From Saprospiraceae bacterium (GTDB lineage: Bacteria; Bacteroidota; Bacteroidia; Chitinophagales; Saprospiraceae): a stretch of DNA of 64,000 bases. Below, piece after piece: positions 1 to 9,266 of the stretch. The position numbers and the translations under genes were made by a program. The stretch spans positions 809,314 to 873,313 of the forward strand of contig JADJPZ010000003.1 of assembly GCA_016713025.1 (NCBI GenBank), read 5' to 3'. The number at the start of each line of letters is the position of its first letter. The first letter of the stretch is position 1. The notes under the pieces were generated by a model that had not been told where the DNA came from, did not search any database, and saw only the letters and a program-made list of their open reading frames with translations.

Positions 1-635
1 CTATTGAAGGAGGATGATTGGATATCATGATCATATATGCCTGTTCTGAGGTATTGCACAGCATGATATAATCCCACCATCAACAACACAAACATTGCAA
101 ACCAAAGTGCGACATGGAAAAAAGTATTTCTGATAGTCTCATTGAGGATATTTCTATATGGAAACCTTACACCTGAAATAGTATTAAAATCATGCAATCC
201 GGCACTCTGCCAATCTACTTTCTCTACAAGCATACTATCTCCGACCCGCACAAATAGTGCGTTAGGCTGTACAAAGACACCATCTTTTTCGTTGTCCATG
301 ATCAAAGTCAATGGTTGTACTCTTTCCACTCCCGGAAAAAGATCAGGAATCTTAAATGATAATTGTATATTGTTTTCTGATTCCGCTTTGATGGCTGTGG
401 CACTTACCGCATTGATTGAATCCAACTTCAGCCATGCACGGTGATGTGTCGCAGACAAAAAATGGGTATTATATCCTGATACTGCAATGGTTATGCTATC
501 TCCGCTATCTGCATTTCCGGGCTGTGCGCTGGTGATTCCGGGCTTTAAAGCGATGGTCATTCCACCCGCAAGGACATATAAAAAGATGATTACACCGCTC
601 AATTTCCACCATAATCCTTTCATTCTATTGCTCAT
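1..635 (-). CDS. ccmC: CcmC/CcsA-type cytochrome c assembly protein, N-terminal part (cut by window edge)
   Basis: The minus frame is open from an ATG at 635 to base 1, about 211 residues, and continues outside the window. It has one N-terminal membrane segment (about residues 9-28), then a roughly 150-residue region without membrane segments that should lie in the periplasm, then a second segment with NTFFHVALWFAMFVLL. That last motif resembles the first core helix of CcmC/CcsA haem-handling proteins. The family delivers haem for covalent attachment to c-type cytochromes. It lies 55 bp downstream of ccmB on the same strand, the usual pairing in Bacteroidota. The long extracytoplasmic insert before the core is longer than in proteobacterial CcmC. 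The tryptophan-rich haem-binding loop lies outside the window, so the name rests on the first core helix and the neighbour. Confidence 0.68.
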   Translation of the reverse strand, partial: MSNRMKGLWWKLSGVIIFLYVLAGGMTIALKPGITSAQPGNADSGDSITIAVSGYNTHFLSATHHRAWLKLDSINAVSATAIKAESENNIQLSFKIPDLFPGVERVQPLTLIMDNEKDGVFVQPNALFVRVGDSMLVEKVDWQSAGLHDFNTISGVRFPYRNILNETIRNTFFHVALWFAMFVLLMVGLYHAVQYLRTGIYDHDIQSSSFN

Positions 636-690
636 TTTTATAATTTGATAATATAAGGAAGTTCCGACTCCATTTGTAAATTTAAATGTG

Positions 691-1347
691 TTAAGACTTC
701 CACAATGATGGGAACAACATGATCATTGCTCCAAATAAAATACTATCCACTCCCAAAAGCAAATAAACATCCTGCATCACTGCAGTATCCGTCAGCAATC
801 TGACACTTACTGCTGAGATTTTCAATAAAAGCAGTACGATAGGAAGTACCAATGGTAAAGCTAAAATGGACATCAATGTCGAATTGCTGTTGTCGGTAGC
901 TGATATGATCGAAACAAAAGTAAAAACCACCGAAATACCAAATATTCCAGCTAACGAACCTATAGTAAAAAGTGAGATATCCTTGACAGGGAAACCCGAA
1001 AATATTCCAAAAAATAAAAGAATGACCACAAAAATCATGGATAAAAATACAAAATTGTACAACAGCTTGGATAAAAGGAGATCTATCGGATCAAAAAGTG
1101 TATAGTAATAAAGATATGTTTCCTTTTTTTCCTGCAAAAAGCTCTTCACCACAGCATTCAAGCCAGCAAATAGCATAATAATCCATATGAGAATGGTCCA
1201 TTCCCTCGGATTGATCTGATTGAAAGATTTAAATATCATAAATACTGTAGTCGCCGCAAAGAGGAATATACCACCGACAGCAAATCTCTGCCTGAACTCT
1301 ACAGTGACTTCTTTAATGAAAATTTCCTTAATTTTTACAATGTTCAT
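691..1347 (-). CDS. ccmB: CcmB, haem exporter membrane subunit of cytochrome c maturation
   Basis: This 218-residue protein is almost entirely membrane-embedded, with about six hydrophobic segments, and matches the usual CcmB length of about 220. Its N-terminus (IKEIFIKEVTVEFRQR) is the short cytoplasmic start typical of CcmB, and the segment SFLQEKKETYLYYYTLFDP resembles the conserved cytoplasmic loop after the second helix. CcmB is the permease partner of the CcmA ATPase; together with CcmC it supplies haem for c-type cytochrome assembly. No ccmA is visible here, and in many Bacteroidota it is encoded elsewhere. The gene precedes the CcmC-like gene by 55 bp and is probably cotranscribed with it. 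The window also encodes a c-type cytochrome lipoprotein (52158) that would need this system. Confidence 0.85.
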   Translation of the reverse strand: MNIVKIKEIFIKEVTVEFRQRFAVGGIFLFAATTVFMIFKSFNQINPREWTILIWIIMLFAGLNAVVKSFLQEKKETYLYYYTLFDPIDLLLSKLLYNFVFLSMIFVVILLFFGIFSGFPVKDISLFTIGSLAGIFGISVVFTFVSIISATDNSNSTLMSILALPLVLPIVLLLLKISAVSVRLLTDTAVMQDVYLLLGVDSILFGAMIMLFPSLWKS

Positions 1348-1446
1348 ATCAGCCCTCAGATCCGACTCCTTGTTATGAGTTAAAGACCTGAGTCACAAAG
1401 GTAGTAGTTTTGAACAAATTTTCCTGAATAAATGGCAGACAGTGTG

Positions 1447-1560
1447 TATTACAAAATGCACAAATTGTAAAATCCCTTCTTTACCCTTGCTACCGAGACA
1501 AGGTAGGGATGCACACTCCTTCATTAGCCTGTAAAGCTACTCTTGAGACCGCCTATCAAT
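1447..1560 (+). repeat. Diverged copy of a dispersed intergenic element (family R1)
   Basis: The stretch starts with GTGTGTATTACAAAATGCAC, an 18/20 match to the terminal sequence GTGTGTATAACAAATTGCAC found at 49839-50036. It continues with recognisable remnants of the body seen at 20398 (CTACC, CATT, CCTGT, AAGCTAC, CTTGAGAC). It lies in the 520-bp gap between ccmB and the acyl-CoA dehydrogenase gene and contains no plausible gene. Function is unknown. Confidence 0.5.
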
Positions 1561-1611
1561 GTTTCTTTTCATATCACTGTGCTCCCTTTCAGACCCTCCA
1601 TGATTACAAAA

Positions 1612-1687
1612 TATACCGACGAGAATTTATTTTTCTAAAGACGATGGGACTCATGTCTTTATTATAAAAATAATTCTGTCGCAATTA
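1612..1687 (+). repeat. 76-bp imperfect palindromic repeat, copy 1
   Basis: The sequence starting TATACCGACGAGAATTTATT and ending ATTCTGTCGCAATTA is nearly identical to the reverse complement of 18709-18784. The two halves of the copy are themselves complementary (CGACGAGAATTTATTTTTC against GACAGAATTATTTTTATAA, rough match), so the transcript would fold into one long hairpin. This suggests a small non-autonomous mobile element or a repeated structured element. Confidence 0.7.
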
Positions 1688-1797
1688 TAAAGACGATAAA
1701 TGTCTTTAAAGACAAGCTTCGCTTCGTCCTTACTCAAAATGAATACAATATCGCAAACCAATTTATTTTGAGTATAAAAAAAACAGCTATAAAAAAC

Positions 1798-1835
1798 AAA
1801 GTGATCCCCAATTTTTTAACAATGGGAATCACTTT
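1798..1835 (-). terminator. Rho-independent terminator after the acyl-CoA dehydrogenase gene
   Basis: On the minus strand, AAAGTGATTCCC and GGGGATCACTTT form a stem around an A/T-rich loop, followed by GTTTTTTAT. It lies 33 bp downstream of the stop codon of the acyl-CoA dehydrogenase gene. Confidence 0.8.
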
Positions 1836-1867
1836 ATACAATCAAAAACCACTCGCTTTCCTCTGAA

Positions 1868-3670
1868 TCAGAAGCAATATCCTCCTGATTGGACCAGAGT
1901 ATCTGCGATTTTTCTTCTGGATTCTTTAATGTTGACTAATGGGTATTTAGTAAATTTTCTTAAGCCAGATACGAATCCAGGTTGCATTTCCGGAGCAATA
2001 AATGAGGCTATGGCATCGGTAGCTTGTTTTGTGATACGACCTGTGGCATCATATATCAATGTCTCCAATATTGCATTATATACGTCAAGATTTTTTTCAG
2101 GATGATTTTCAGCAATTTTTTGTACACGCATCAATGTGCTTTCAGTATTGAATATCTCGATAATGATGTCTGCAAGGTTCATCAGGATTTCCTGCTCACC
2201 TTTCAGGTCAAGTTTTCCGGACATTGCCTGTTGTGCTGCCGAACCTAGTAGCATGATCAGTATTTTCTTAAAATTATTTACAGCAGTCCATTCCTGCGCA
2301 TACGCTCCCTCAAAGCTAAACTCAGGAGCTGTGCCATTGATGAGTTCATCCTGAACTTTCATGCCTGGTGTCATCAGGTCAAGCTCGCCTTTCATTGCAC
2401 TTTTGAGGATTGTACTAAGGATAACCATACGATTGATCTCATTTGTACCTTCAAATATTCTGTTGATCCTCGAGTCTCTGTATGCTCTTGCTACAGAACC
2501 TTCTTCAGAGTATCCCATGCCACCGAAGATTTGCACTGCTTCATCTACTACATAGTCGAGGGTTTCAGACCCGATTACTTTTATGATTGAGCATTCAAGG
2601 GCATACTCTTCAGCAGCATCGCGTTTTGCCTGTGGAAAGTCCTTTCCGGTTTCCAGAAATTCATGTTCTGCTTCCTGAATGAGTTGGGCTGTGCGGTATA
2701 TTGCTGACTCCGTGTAGAAAATTTTTATAGCTTGCTCTGCCAGTTTATACTGTATAGCACCAAAAGATGCAATGGGTTTTTTAAATTGTTCTCTTTCCAA
2801 TGCATATTTGAGTGATTCGTCAGCTACTTTTTTGCAACCACCAAGGCATGAAGCACCTAACTTAAATCTACCTGTGTTCAGCACATTAAATGCTATCAAA
2901 TGGCCCTTTCCAATTTCTCCAAGAAGATTTTCAACAGGTACTTTTACATTTTCCATAAATACCTGTCTCGTAGAAGATCCTTTGATACCCAGCTTTTTTT
3001 CCTCAGCACCAAGAGTAAAACCTTCCATTCCTTTTTCCAGAAGAAATCCAGTAAACTTATTGCCATCCACCTGTGCAAATACTGTAAACAAATCAGCAAA
3101 TCCGGCATTGGTGATCCACATCTTCTGACCGTTGAGGATATAATGTGTGCCCTCTGCATTCAGTACGGCTGTAGATTTTGCGGCAAGTGCATCTGATCCG
3201 CTTGATGGTTCTGTGAGACAGTAACTCGCCTTCAGCTCTCCGGTGATAAGTTTGGGAAGGTATTTTGTCTTCTGCTCATCTGTACCATAATACAGAATCG
3301 GTAGCATGCCTATACCTGTATGAGCATTGTAACTTACAGAAAACGAACCTGAAGGGCCTACTTCTTCGCCGATGAGTGTATTAGTGATATAATCCAAGTG
3401 GCTTCCGCCATACTCCTCAGGCATATGAGTACCCAATAGTCCCAAAGATGCAAATATATCCAGACGTGAAGGTATCAATCCCTCTTCCAGCTTTTCAATA
3501 CGTTCTGTATGCGGCCAAATATCTTGTTCAACAAAAGTTTTTACAGTTTCTTTGATCATGAGCTGCTCCTCATTAAATTCTTCAGGTATGAACATCTCCA
3601 TGTGTGAAGAATTTTTTACAAGGAATTCACCGCCTTTCAATACTTTTTTTTCTGTTAATGTTGCTGACAT
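1868..3670 (-). CDS. Acyl-CoA dehydrogenase (600-residue, VLCAD-like form)
   Basis: A flavoenzyme that oxidises acyl-CoA to trans-2-enoyl-CoA in fatty acid beta-oxidation. The first family signature, CLTEPSSGSDA, lies at about residues 151-161. The second region, QIFGGMGYSEEGSVARAYRD, is at about 380-399, followed by FEGTNEINR with the presumed catalytic base Glu407. At 600 residues it is longer than the usual 380-residue enzymes: a C-terminal helical extension of about 180 residues follows the core, as in VLCAD and the long Bacteroidota acyl-CoA dehydrogenases. The N-terminal 25 residues are an extra leader without signal-peptide character. It is monocistronic, with its own promoter (3697-3727) and terminator (1798-1835). 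No beta-oxidation partner is adjacent. Chain-length preference cannot be read from the sequence. Confidence 0.93.
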   Translation of the reverse strand: MSATLTEKKVLKGGEFLVKNSSHMEMFIPEEFNEEQLMIKETVKTFVEQDIWPHTERIEKLEEGLIPSRLDIFASLGLLGTHMPEEYGGSHLDYITNTLIGEEVGPSGSFSVSYNAHTGIGMLPILYYGTDEQKTKYLPKLITGELKASYCLTEPSSGSDALAAKSTAVLNAEGTHYILNGQKMWITNAGFADLFTVFAQVDGNKFTGFLLEKGMEGFTLGAEEKKLGIKGSSTRQVFMENVKVPVENLLGEIGKGHLIAFNVLNTGRFKLGASCLGGCKKVADESLKYALEREQFKKPIASFGAIQYKLAEQAIKIFYTESAIYRTAQLIQEAEHEFLETGKDFPQAKRDAAEEYALECSIIKVIGSETLDYVVDEAVQIFGGMGYSEEGSVARAYRDSRINRIFEGTNEINRMVILSTILKSAMKGELDLMTPGMKVQDELINGTAPEFSFEGAYAQEWTAVNNFKKILIMLLGSAAQQAMSGKLDLKGEQEILMNLADIIIEIFNTESTLMRVQKIAENHPEKNLDVYNAILETLIYDATGRITKQATDAIASFIAPEMQPGFVSGLRKFTKYPLVNIKESRRKIADTLVQSGGYCF

Positions 3671-3696
3671 TTTATGTGAGTTTTAAAAATTTAACT

Positions 3697-3727
3697 CAAA
3701 GTTAAATTATTTTTTTAAATCTGTCAA
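3697..3727 (-). promoter_or_regulatory. Bacteroidota-type promoter of the acyl-CoA dehydrogenase gene
   Basis: On the minus strand TTG (complement of 3725-3727) is followed after exactly 20 nt by TAACTTTG (complement of 3697-3704), matching the Bacteroidota consensus. The start codon is about 27 nt downstream. Confidence 0.7.
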
Positions 3728-3887
3728 GTATTTTAAGATAATATTAATAAAAAAACACGTTATCAGCTTCTTATGTTACTGAAATAATTATACTTAGTGT
3801 TAAATAAATGATTTATAGACATAAATATTTCAACTAAAAGTACTGATATGAGTAAAGACAGTGTACCTTTACATAAAAACAAAAGAA

Positions 3888-5039
3888 GTGAGATATTTTC
3901 ACAGTGCAATGATACTATTGGCAAGCCTCTACAGTATGGCACAGGTCAATTTCACATCGTCCAATCTGCCCATCATCACCATCAACACCAATGGGCAGTC
4001 CATTTCTGATGAACCCAAAATAACTGCTGATATGGGCATCATCTACAATGGGGCTGGAGAAATCAACAGGATGATGGACCCAAAAAATAATTACAACGGA
4101 AAAGTGGGTATCGAATTAAGAGGTTCTACTTCACAGTCTTTCCCCAAAAAGCCCTACGGTTTTGAAACGAGAGATAATACCGGAGAAGACCTGGATGTAT
4201 CCTTACTCGGAATGCCCAAAGAAAGCGACTGGACACTCAATGCTACCTATAACGATAAATCACTGATGAGAGACGGATTGGCTTATATTCTCGCCGGATC
4301 TGTCATGGAGTATGCACCAAGAGTCAGATACTGTGAGTTGGTACTCAACAATAGTTACATGGGTATATATCTCCTGATTGAAAAAATCAAAAGAGATAAA
4401 AGCAGAGTAGATATCTCAAAGATGGAAGTGACTGACAATTCAGGTGATGCGCTCACGGGTGGGTATATCATCAAACTGGACAAAACTACGGGTTCCAATA
4501 GCCGGTCAGGATGGTTTTCCAGGTACAAACCTTTCACGGGTGCACTGAAAAACACATACTTTCAATATGAATATCCTTCTGTAGACAATATTACCGATGC
4601 TCAAAAAAACTATATACAAAATCATATACATAATGTAGAGGATGTGATAGCAAGCAATGACTACAAGAATATCATCAGTGGATACCGAAAATACATTGAT
4701 GTCAATAGTCTTATGGATTTTATCATCATCAATGAATTGACCAAAAATCCTGATGGCTACAGATTGAGTACATTTTTTTACAAAGAAAGAGACAGCGATG
4801 GAGGAAAGCTTAAATTAGGACCGGTATGGGACTTTAATCTTGGATTTGGCAATGTAGATTATTGCACTCAAGGGAATCCTGAAGGTCTGGTGATACAAGA
4901 CTTCAACAAAGTATGTCCTAATGACGGATGGGTCATTCACTTCTGGTGGAAAAAATTTCTTGACGATCCGGACTTTTATGATAGCTTGAAAAGACGATGG
5001 CAACACTTGAGAAAAATCAGTTTTCGTTGGAAAAAATAA
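3888..5039 (+). CDS. CotH-like secreted protein, N-terminal part (frameshifted)
   Basis: A CotH kinase-family protein. CotH proteins are atypical protein kinases first known from spore coats; in Bacteroidota they are secreted and their role is mostly unknown. The chosen GTG start at 3888 gives a signal peptide (VRYFHSAMILLASLYSMAQ); a GTG at 3861 would place nine extra polar residues before it. CotH features are ELRGSTSQSFPKKPYGFE, LNATYNDKSLMRDGLAY, GIYLLIEKIKRD and PVWDFNLGFGN, the last holding the Asp that resembles the metal-binding site. The frame stops at 5039, but the homologous sequence continues in another frame from about 5010. One extra A in the run at about 5010-5014 would rejoin the two parts into a protein of about 537 residues. 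Confidence 0.85.
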   Translation: MRYFHSAMILLASLYSMAQVNFTSSNLPIITINTNGQSISDEPKITADMGIIYNGAGEINRMMDPKNNYNGKVGIELRGSTSQSFPKKPYGFETRDNTGEDLDVSLLGMPKESDWTLNATYNDKSLMRDGLAYILAGSVMEYAPRVRYCELVLNNSYMGIYLLIEKIKRDKSRVDISKMEVTDNSGDALTGGYIIKLDKTTGSNSRSGWFSRYKPFTGALKNTYFQYEYPSVDNITDAQKNYIQNHIHNVEDVIASNDYKNIISGYRKYIDVNSLMDFIIINELTKNPDGYRLSTFFYKERDSDGGKLKLGPVWDFNLGFGNVDYCTQGNPEGLVIQDFNKVCPNDGWVIHFWWKKFLDDPDFYDSLKRRWQHLRKISFRWKK

Positions 5040-5500
5040 ATCAAAAAGTAGACTCTATCTCATCCCTGCTTGCAGGACCGCAAGTTAGAAATTTTACTAA
5101 ATGGCCTGTAATGGGCAAATACGTATGGCCCAACTACTATATCGGAAAATCTTACAACGAAGAAGTGAATTGGCTGAAATGGTGGATAGCCAACAGAATC
5201 AACTATCTTGATAATGTATGGTACATCAATGTCAATAACACGGATGAGCAAAGTACAGGCGAATTGACGATATTTCCTAATCCTGCTTCAGAAACTATTT
5301 CTATCACTATGGAGGAAGAAACTTCTGAAGCTCCAAAAGCACATTTGACAGACTGTCTAGGCAGGATTTATACTTTCAGTTTTATTGCAGGCAATCAAAA
5401 TAATTTTGAAGCCGATGTGAGTCATCTATCGCCCGGTTTGTATATAGTCAACATTCAAACCGATAAAAAAACCTACGTAAAAAAGGTTTTAAAATTGTAG
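5011..5500 (+). CDS. CotH-like secreted protein, C-terminal part with type IX sorting domain
   Basis: This is the continuation of the preceding CotH-like protein in the second frame (the open frame itself begins with an ATG at 4997). It completes the CotH fold up to WLKWWIANRINYLDNVW. After a short linker comes a C-terminal domain of about 75 residues, starting with GELTIFPNPASETISI and ending YIVNIQTDKKTYVKKVLKL. This is the signature of a type A type IX secretion sorting domain, which directs the protein through the outer membrane and is then usually cleaved or anchored. The stop codon at 5498-5500 abuts the stop of the convergent V-ATPase subunit I gene at 5501, leaving no intergenic base. 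As the protein needs its sorting domain to leave the cell, the frameshift would block secretion if it is real. Confidence 0.85.
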
Positions 5501-7282
5501 CTAAACTTTACCACCAAATGGTTTATACTCCTTGCCACCACCTGTAAACCCCGCATTTTTATAAAACTCCACAAAGGTAAGTCTGAGAGGATGAACAAAT
5601 GCACCAAGCGTAGATATCATCAGATTGAGTCCATGCCCAAATATGAGAAATACAATAAATAGCACTGGCCCTATCCAGTCTATGCTCAACATTCTCAACG
5701 CAATGTCATTGACCACCAATCCCAGGATTGCTCCCGATATTCCCAGTGCAAATAATCTGATATAACTGAGCAAATCACCTACAAAACCTGTAATGCCATA
5801 GAGTTCCCATATTCCTTTACCGATATTGGGCAAAATCCCTGAATCAGGATCATTAAAAAGTAAAATAGAACCTATCGCGCCGTATATCACATACATCGAT
5901 GCGGGTCCTGTCAACTTCAGAATAGACATATCTGCAATAGCAAAAAGCATGAATATCCAGGCCAAAGGGGTGACTGCATACTTCCAGCCGTATTGCTTGA
6001 CTTTGTTGGCTATCTGTATACCAAGTCCAAAAATAATCTGTATAAAACCCAGAACCAATGCGAAATTAAATATCTGATTGCTATCCAGCATGATGTTGCG
6101 GAGGGAACCTAAAAAGGCAAATTTATCACCCAAAAGGTTCAGACCAAAAAAAGTGCCTGTGACGATGCCAAAAATCACAGTAGCTAAACCCAACCACTGA
6201 CCAAGTGAAAGTAAAGAGTGCAATGCCCTATTGGCCCTTCTTTTGTACAATGTAGCCCCTATCAGGATCAGCAAGCCATAACCTGCATCTCCAAGACAGA
6301 GTCCAAAAAACATCATAAAGAACGGTGCAAAAAATGGAGTAAGATCCAGTTCAGAGTATGATGGGAAGCTGTATAGTTTGCCTATAAATTCATAAAGCTC
6401 TGAAAACCTGTTGTTTTTAAGAAATATTGGTGGATTATCTGTGGGTTTGACCGGTGTATGGATTGTTAGGATTTTTTCGTCTTCACAGTACTGTTGCAGG
6501 CTTTCTTCAGCTGAATCCGGCACAAAACCACTCAGCAACATGACCTTTTCATCATTGAGCCGCATGGATTGGTCATGGACTTCATGGATTTGCATCAGCG
6601 TATAGACTTCCTGTTCGTAATGCCTGAGACAATCAATTTCATAGTCATTCATTTCAGCCAGCTCATTGTTGATCTTCTGAAGTCTCTCAAGTATCTTGTC
6701 TTTATCAGCCATGAGTGTGACGACTGGCTGCTCCGGCCACGATTGCAGATCAGCTTTTATATCGGCAGTCTCTTCATTGTGCAAAAAGATGATAAAATAG
6801 ATATGAGGACGTCTGACATTGATGATTTCAAGTCGATATTCTTTTGCCCATGATGGATCAAAGTCCTTTTCTGCACACGAAAACATGCAGGTATTGACCC
6901 CTGCAGCCCGCAGATTTTTTAGGGTTTCAGGACTGAAAAGTCCCCATGGTTCAGCATAAGTGATTGCTTTACTTACATTCTGGAGCTTCAGGTCAGATTG
7001 TTGTTTCTCGAGTTGAAGGTCGCTTATTTTGGTTAAGATATCTTCTGGCTTTTGGATGATATTGTCACTGTTGTACTGAAAATTTTCAATTTTATAGCTA
7101 TGCAGATATTGGATAGATTCTCTTATTTTTTTGAGTTTATCCTTGAGTTCAACTACGGTTTGTGATACCATCACTTCATTCTGGATGATATGCAGGACGC
7201 CCAATTTTTTTAAGCCTTCAATAAAACCGGTATGATCTTTATGAAAAACAAAAAAATGATATTTTTTCATCGGGACAATCAT
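5501..7282 (-). CDS. ntpI: V/A-type ATPase subunit I (membrane stator, a-subunit equivalent)
   Basis: A 593-residue stator subunit forming the ion half-channels against the proteolipid ring. Residues 1-300 are a soluble, partly coiled-coil arm; residues 315-575 hold about seven or eight membrane helices. The helix LLSYIRLFALGISGA carries the conserved Arg (Arg509) that faces the proteolipid carboxylate, and HGLNLMISTLGAFVHPLRL near residues 550-568 is the other conserved family block. The ATG start overlaps the stop of subunit D as ATGA, so translation is probably coupled. It is the last gene of the E-DUF2764-A-B-D-I operon. The length is a little shorter than archaeal and enterococcal relatives (about 650), mainly in the soluble arm, as is common for this bacterial lineage. 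Confidence 0.95.
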   Translation of the reverse strand: MIVPMKKYHFFVFHKDHTGFIEGLKKLGVLHIIQNEVMVSQTVVELKDKLKKIRESIQYLHSYKIENFQYNSDNIIQKPEDILTKISDLQLEKQQSDLKLQNVSKAITYAEPWGLFSPETLKNLRAAGVNTCMFSCAEKDFDPSWAKEYRLEIINVRRPHIYFIIFLHNEETADIKADLQSWPEQPVVTLMADKDKILERLQKINNELAEMNDYEIDCLRHYEQEVYTLMQIHEVHDQSMRLNDEKVMLLSGFVPDSAEESLQQYCEDEKILTIHTPVKPTDNPPIFLKNNRFSELYEFIGKLYSFPSYSELDLTPFFAPFFMMFFGLCLGDAGYGLLILIGATLYKRRANRALHSLLSLGQWLGLATVIFGIVTGTFFGLNLLGDKFAFLGSLRNIMLDSNQIFNFALVLGFIQIIFGLGIQIANKVKQYGWKYAVTPLAWIFMLFAIADMSILKLTGPASMYVIYGAIGSILLFNDPDSGILPNIGKGIWELYGITGFVGDLLSYIRLFALGISGAILGLVVNDIALRMLSIDWIGPVLFIVFLIFGHGLNLMISTLGAFVHPLRLTFVEFYKNAGFTGGGKEYKPFGGKV

Positions 7283-7878
7283 GATTCCGTTGTATTTTGA
7301 AGTTTGTTTTTTAATATCTTTTGAGATGATTTAGCCAGATTTTCTTCATCTTCCATGAATCGTTTGATCTTCTTTATGGCCTGATCATACTCTGGAATTT
7401 GATTTTTTTCATATAGATTGACTTTTTGAGTCGTTTTTTTTCTTGCTTTGTCCAGCAGTAACATCTTACGAGTCAGAAATTCTTTGTCTATCACGATGGA
7501 AGATAAATTCTTCAATATTTCTATACCGTCACCATACCAGTGCGGCTTACTGAAAAGACCGAAATTTTTAATCTTAAAATGTATGTCCGCAGGTTTTGGG
7601 ATTTTCACTCCGGCCAGCATGGTGGACTCGACGATTACATTTTCAACCTGTATAAGAGACATGTCAAAATCCTGCCAAAGTCCTGCCATCTCCCGCAGTT
7701 TGCTTTTTTCTGATTCTAAGACAAGATCTATGTCATGGATTTCATTTTTTGCCTTTTTTACTTCCAGTCTGAGAGCAGATTCTTTGTTTTTGAGTACAGG
7801 CAATGCTTTCAATCTGGTATCCATTTGTTTTTGGAGATACTGAAGCGATGTTTTATTATATTGAAAAATAATTGCCAT
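7279..7878 (-). CDS. ntpD: V/A-type ATPase subunit D (central rotor shaft)
   Basis: Subunit D forms the rotating coiled-coil shaft inside the A3B3 head. The chosen ATG at 7878 begins MAIIFQYNKTSLQYLQ and gives 199 residues; a TTG three codons upstream is possible but less likely. Two long charged helical stretches (about residues 5-75 and 120-195) flank a short region with GVKIPKPADIHFKIK, the arrangement expected for a D-type antiparallel coiled coil. The gene follows subunit B by about 50 bp and overlaps the start of subunit I by four bases. No separate subunit F, which caps D in other V/A-ATPases, is found in the operon; this is also the case in related bacterial operons that carry DUF2764. 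Confidence 0.9.
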   Translation of the reverse strand: MAIIFQYNKTSLQYLQKQMDTRLKALPVLKNKESALRLEVKKAKNEIHDIDLVLESEKSKLREMAGLWQDFDMSLIQVENVIVESTMLAGVKIPKPADIHFKIKNFGLFSKPHWYGDGIEILKNLSSIVIDKEFLTRKMLLLDKARKKTTQKVNLYEKNQIPEYDQAIKKIKRFMEDEENLAKSSQKILKNKLQNTTES

Positions 7879-7931
7879 TTGACACAAAATTTATTTTTAA
7901 ACCAGAGCCTGCGATTCCATTATGATCATCA

Positions 7932-9254
7932 TTATTTGGTTGGCCAGTAAAGATCTGTAAAATCCTTTTTGATGGCTACTTCTTCTTTGGAAAAATATAC
8001 ACTGAACAGTTCCCATGCTGTCGTCAGCATTTGTTCCGGATCGATATTCACATCTATAGCAAGCAACTTGTCGGCATACTCCCGTGCGAAGTCAAGGCAT
8101 CTTTTGTCGTACGACGTTAGGTCAAACCCGTTTTCCTGTTTGGTCCGGGCATTGACCGCATCTGCATACAATCGGACAGCCGCATTCATGACCTGAGGGT
8201 GATCGGTTCTGGTTTTTTTACCGATGACGAGATTTTTAAGCCTGGAAAGACTTCTGAACGGATCTACTATCACTTTGCCTATATCTGTATTTCGTCTCAA
8301 AAACAATTGTCCCTCAGTGATATAACCCGTATTGTCAGGTATAGCATGGGTGATGTCTCCGCCTGAAAGTGTGGTCACTGCGATGATGGTGATGGAGCCT
8401 CCTGACTCAAACTGTACCGCTTTTTCGTACAATCTAGCCAGGTCGGAATACAATGAACCAGGCATAGAATCTTTGGAAGGAATCTGGTCCATCCTGTTGG
8501 ATACTATACTCAAGGCGTCAGCATACAATGTCATATCGGTCAGCAAAACGAGTACTTTTTCATGTTTTTCCACTGCAAAATACTCTGCAGCGGTCAGTAC
8601 CATATCCGGTATGAGCAATCGCTCTACAGGCGGGTCCTCAGTAGTATTGACAAAACTGATGATACGATGCAGTGCTCCTGCATTTTCAAATACATTTTTA
8701 AAATACAAAAAATCATCATTGAGCAATCCCATGCCCCCAAGTATGATTTTATCCGCTTTGGCTCTCAATGCCACCATGGCCATCACCTGATTGTAAGGCT
8801 GATCAGGATCGGCAAAAAACGGAATTTTCTGCCCTGTGACCAAGGTGTTGTTGAGGTCTATACCCGCAATCCCGGTAGCTATCAGTTCTGATGGTTGCTT
8901 TCTTTTTACGGGATTCACTGATGGGCCACCGATTTCTCTTTCTTCTCCATCTACTTCAGGACCACCGTCTATGGGTTTGCCGTATGCATTAAAAAATCTG
9001 CCTGCAAGATCTTCGCTGACTTTGAGTGTAGGTGGCTTTCCTGTAAATATCACTTCTGCATCTGTAGGGATACCTTCTGTACCTTCAAATACCTGCAGGG
9101 TGACTTCACTATCCAAAATCTTAACTACCTGTGCTGCTCTGCCATCCACAGTTGCCAACTCTTCGTAACCTACATTTTCTGCCCTCACTACGCAGGTAGC
9201 CTTGGTTATTTTTTCAAGTCTTGTATATATTTTCTTAAAAATTTGTGTGCTCAT
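7932..9254 (-). CDS. ntpB: V/A-type ATPase subunit B (non-catalytic nucleotide-site subunit)
   Basis: A 440-residue regulatory subunit of the ATPase head. It has the alpha/beta ATPase fold but lacks a functional P-loop: the segment where subunit A has GPFGSGKT reads TLVTGQKIPFFADPDQPYN. Recognisable family blocks are GIAGIDLNNTLVTGQKIP at about 148-165, NTTEDPPVERLLIPDMVLTA at about 223-242 and SIVSNRMDQIPSKDSMPGSL at about 275-294. Three B subunits alternate with three A subunits. It lies 12 bp downstream of subunit A and upstream of D on the minus strand. Length is close to the 460 residues typical of the family, with a slightly shorter C-terminus. Nothing suggests damage. Confidence 0.95.
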   Translation of the reverse strand: MSTQIFKKIYTRLEKITKATCVVRAENVGYEELATVDGRAAQVVKILDSEVTLQVFEGTEGIPTDAEVIFTGKPPTLKVSEDLAGRFFNAYGKPIDGGPEVDGEEREIGGPSVNPVKRKQPSELIATGIAGIDLNNTLVTGQKIPFFADPDQPYNQVMAMVALRAKADKIILGGMGLLNDDFLYFKNVFENAGALHRIISFVNTTEDPPVERLLIPDMVLTAAEYFAVEKHEKVLVLLTDMTLYADALSIVSNRMDQIPSKDSMPGSLYSDLARLYEKAVQFESGGSITIIAVTTLSGGDITHAIPDNTGYITEGQLFLRRNTDIGKVIVDPFRSLSRLKNLVIGKKTRTDHPQVMNAAVRLYADAVNARTKQENGFDLTSYDKRCLDFAREYADKLLAIDVNIDPEQMLTTAWELFSVYFSKEEVAIKKDFTDLYWPTK

Positions 9255-9266
9255 ATTCAGAATCTT

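Noticed and set aside
142..444. Plus-strand open frame of 100 codons
   Set aside because: It is antisense to the conserved CcmC-like frame, which is open over the whole interval and has membrane helices in the right places.
3861..3887. Upstream GTG start of the CotH-like gene
   Set aside because: It would put polar residues before the signal peptide; the GTG at 3888 gives a normal signal peptide.
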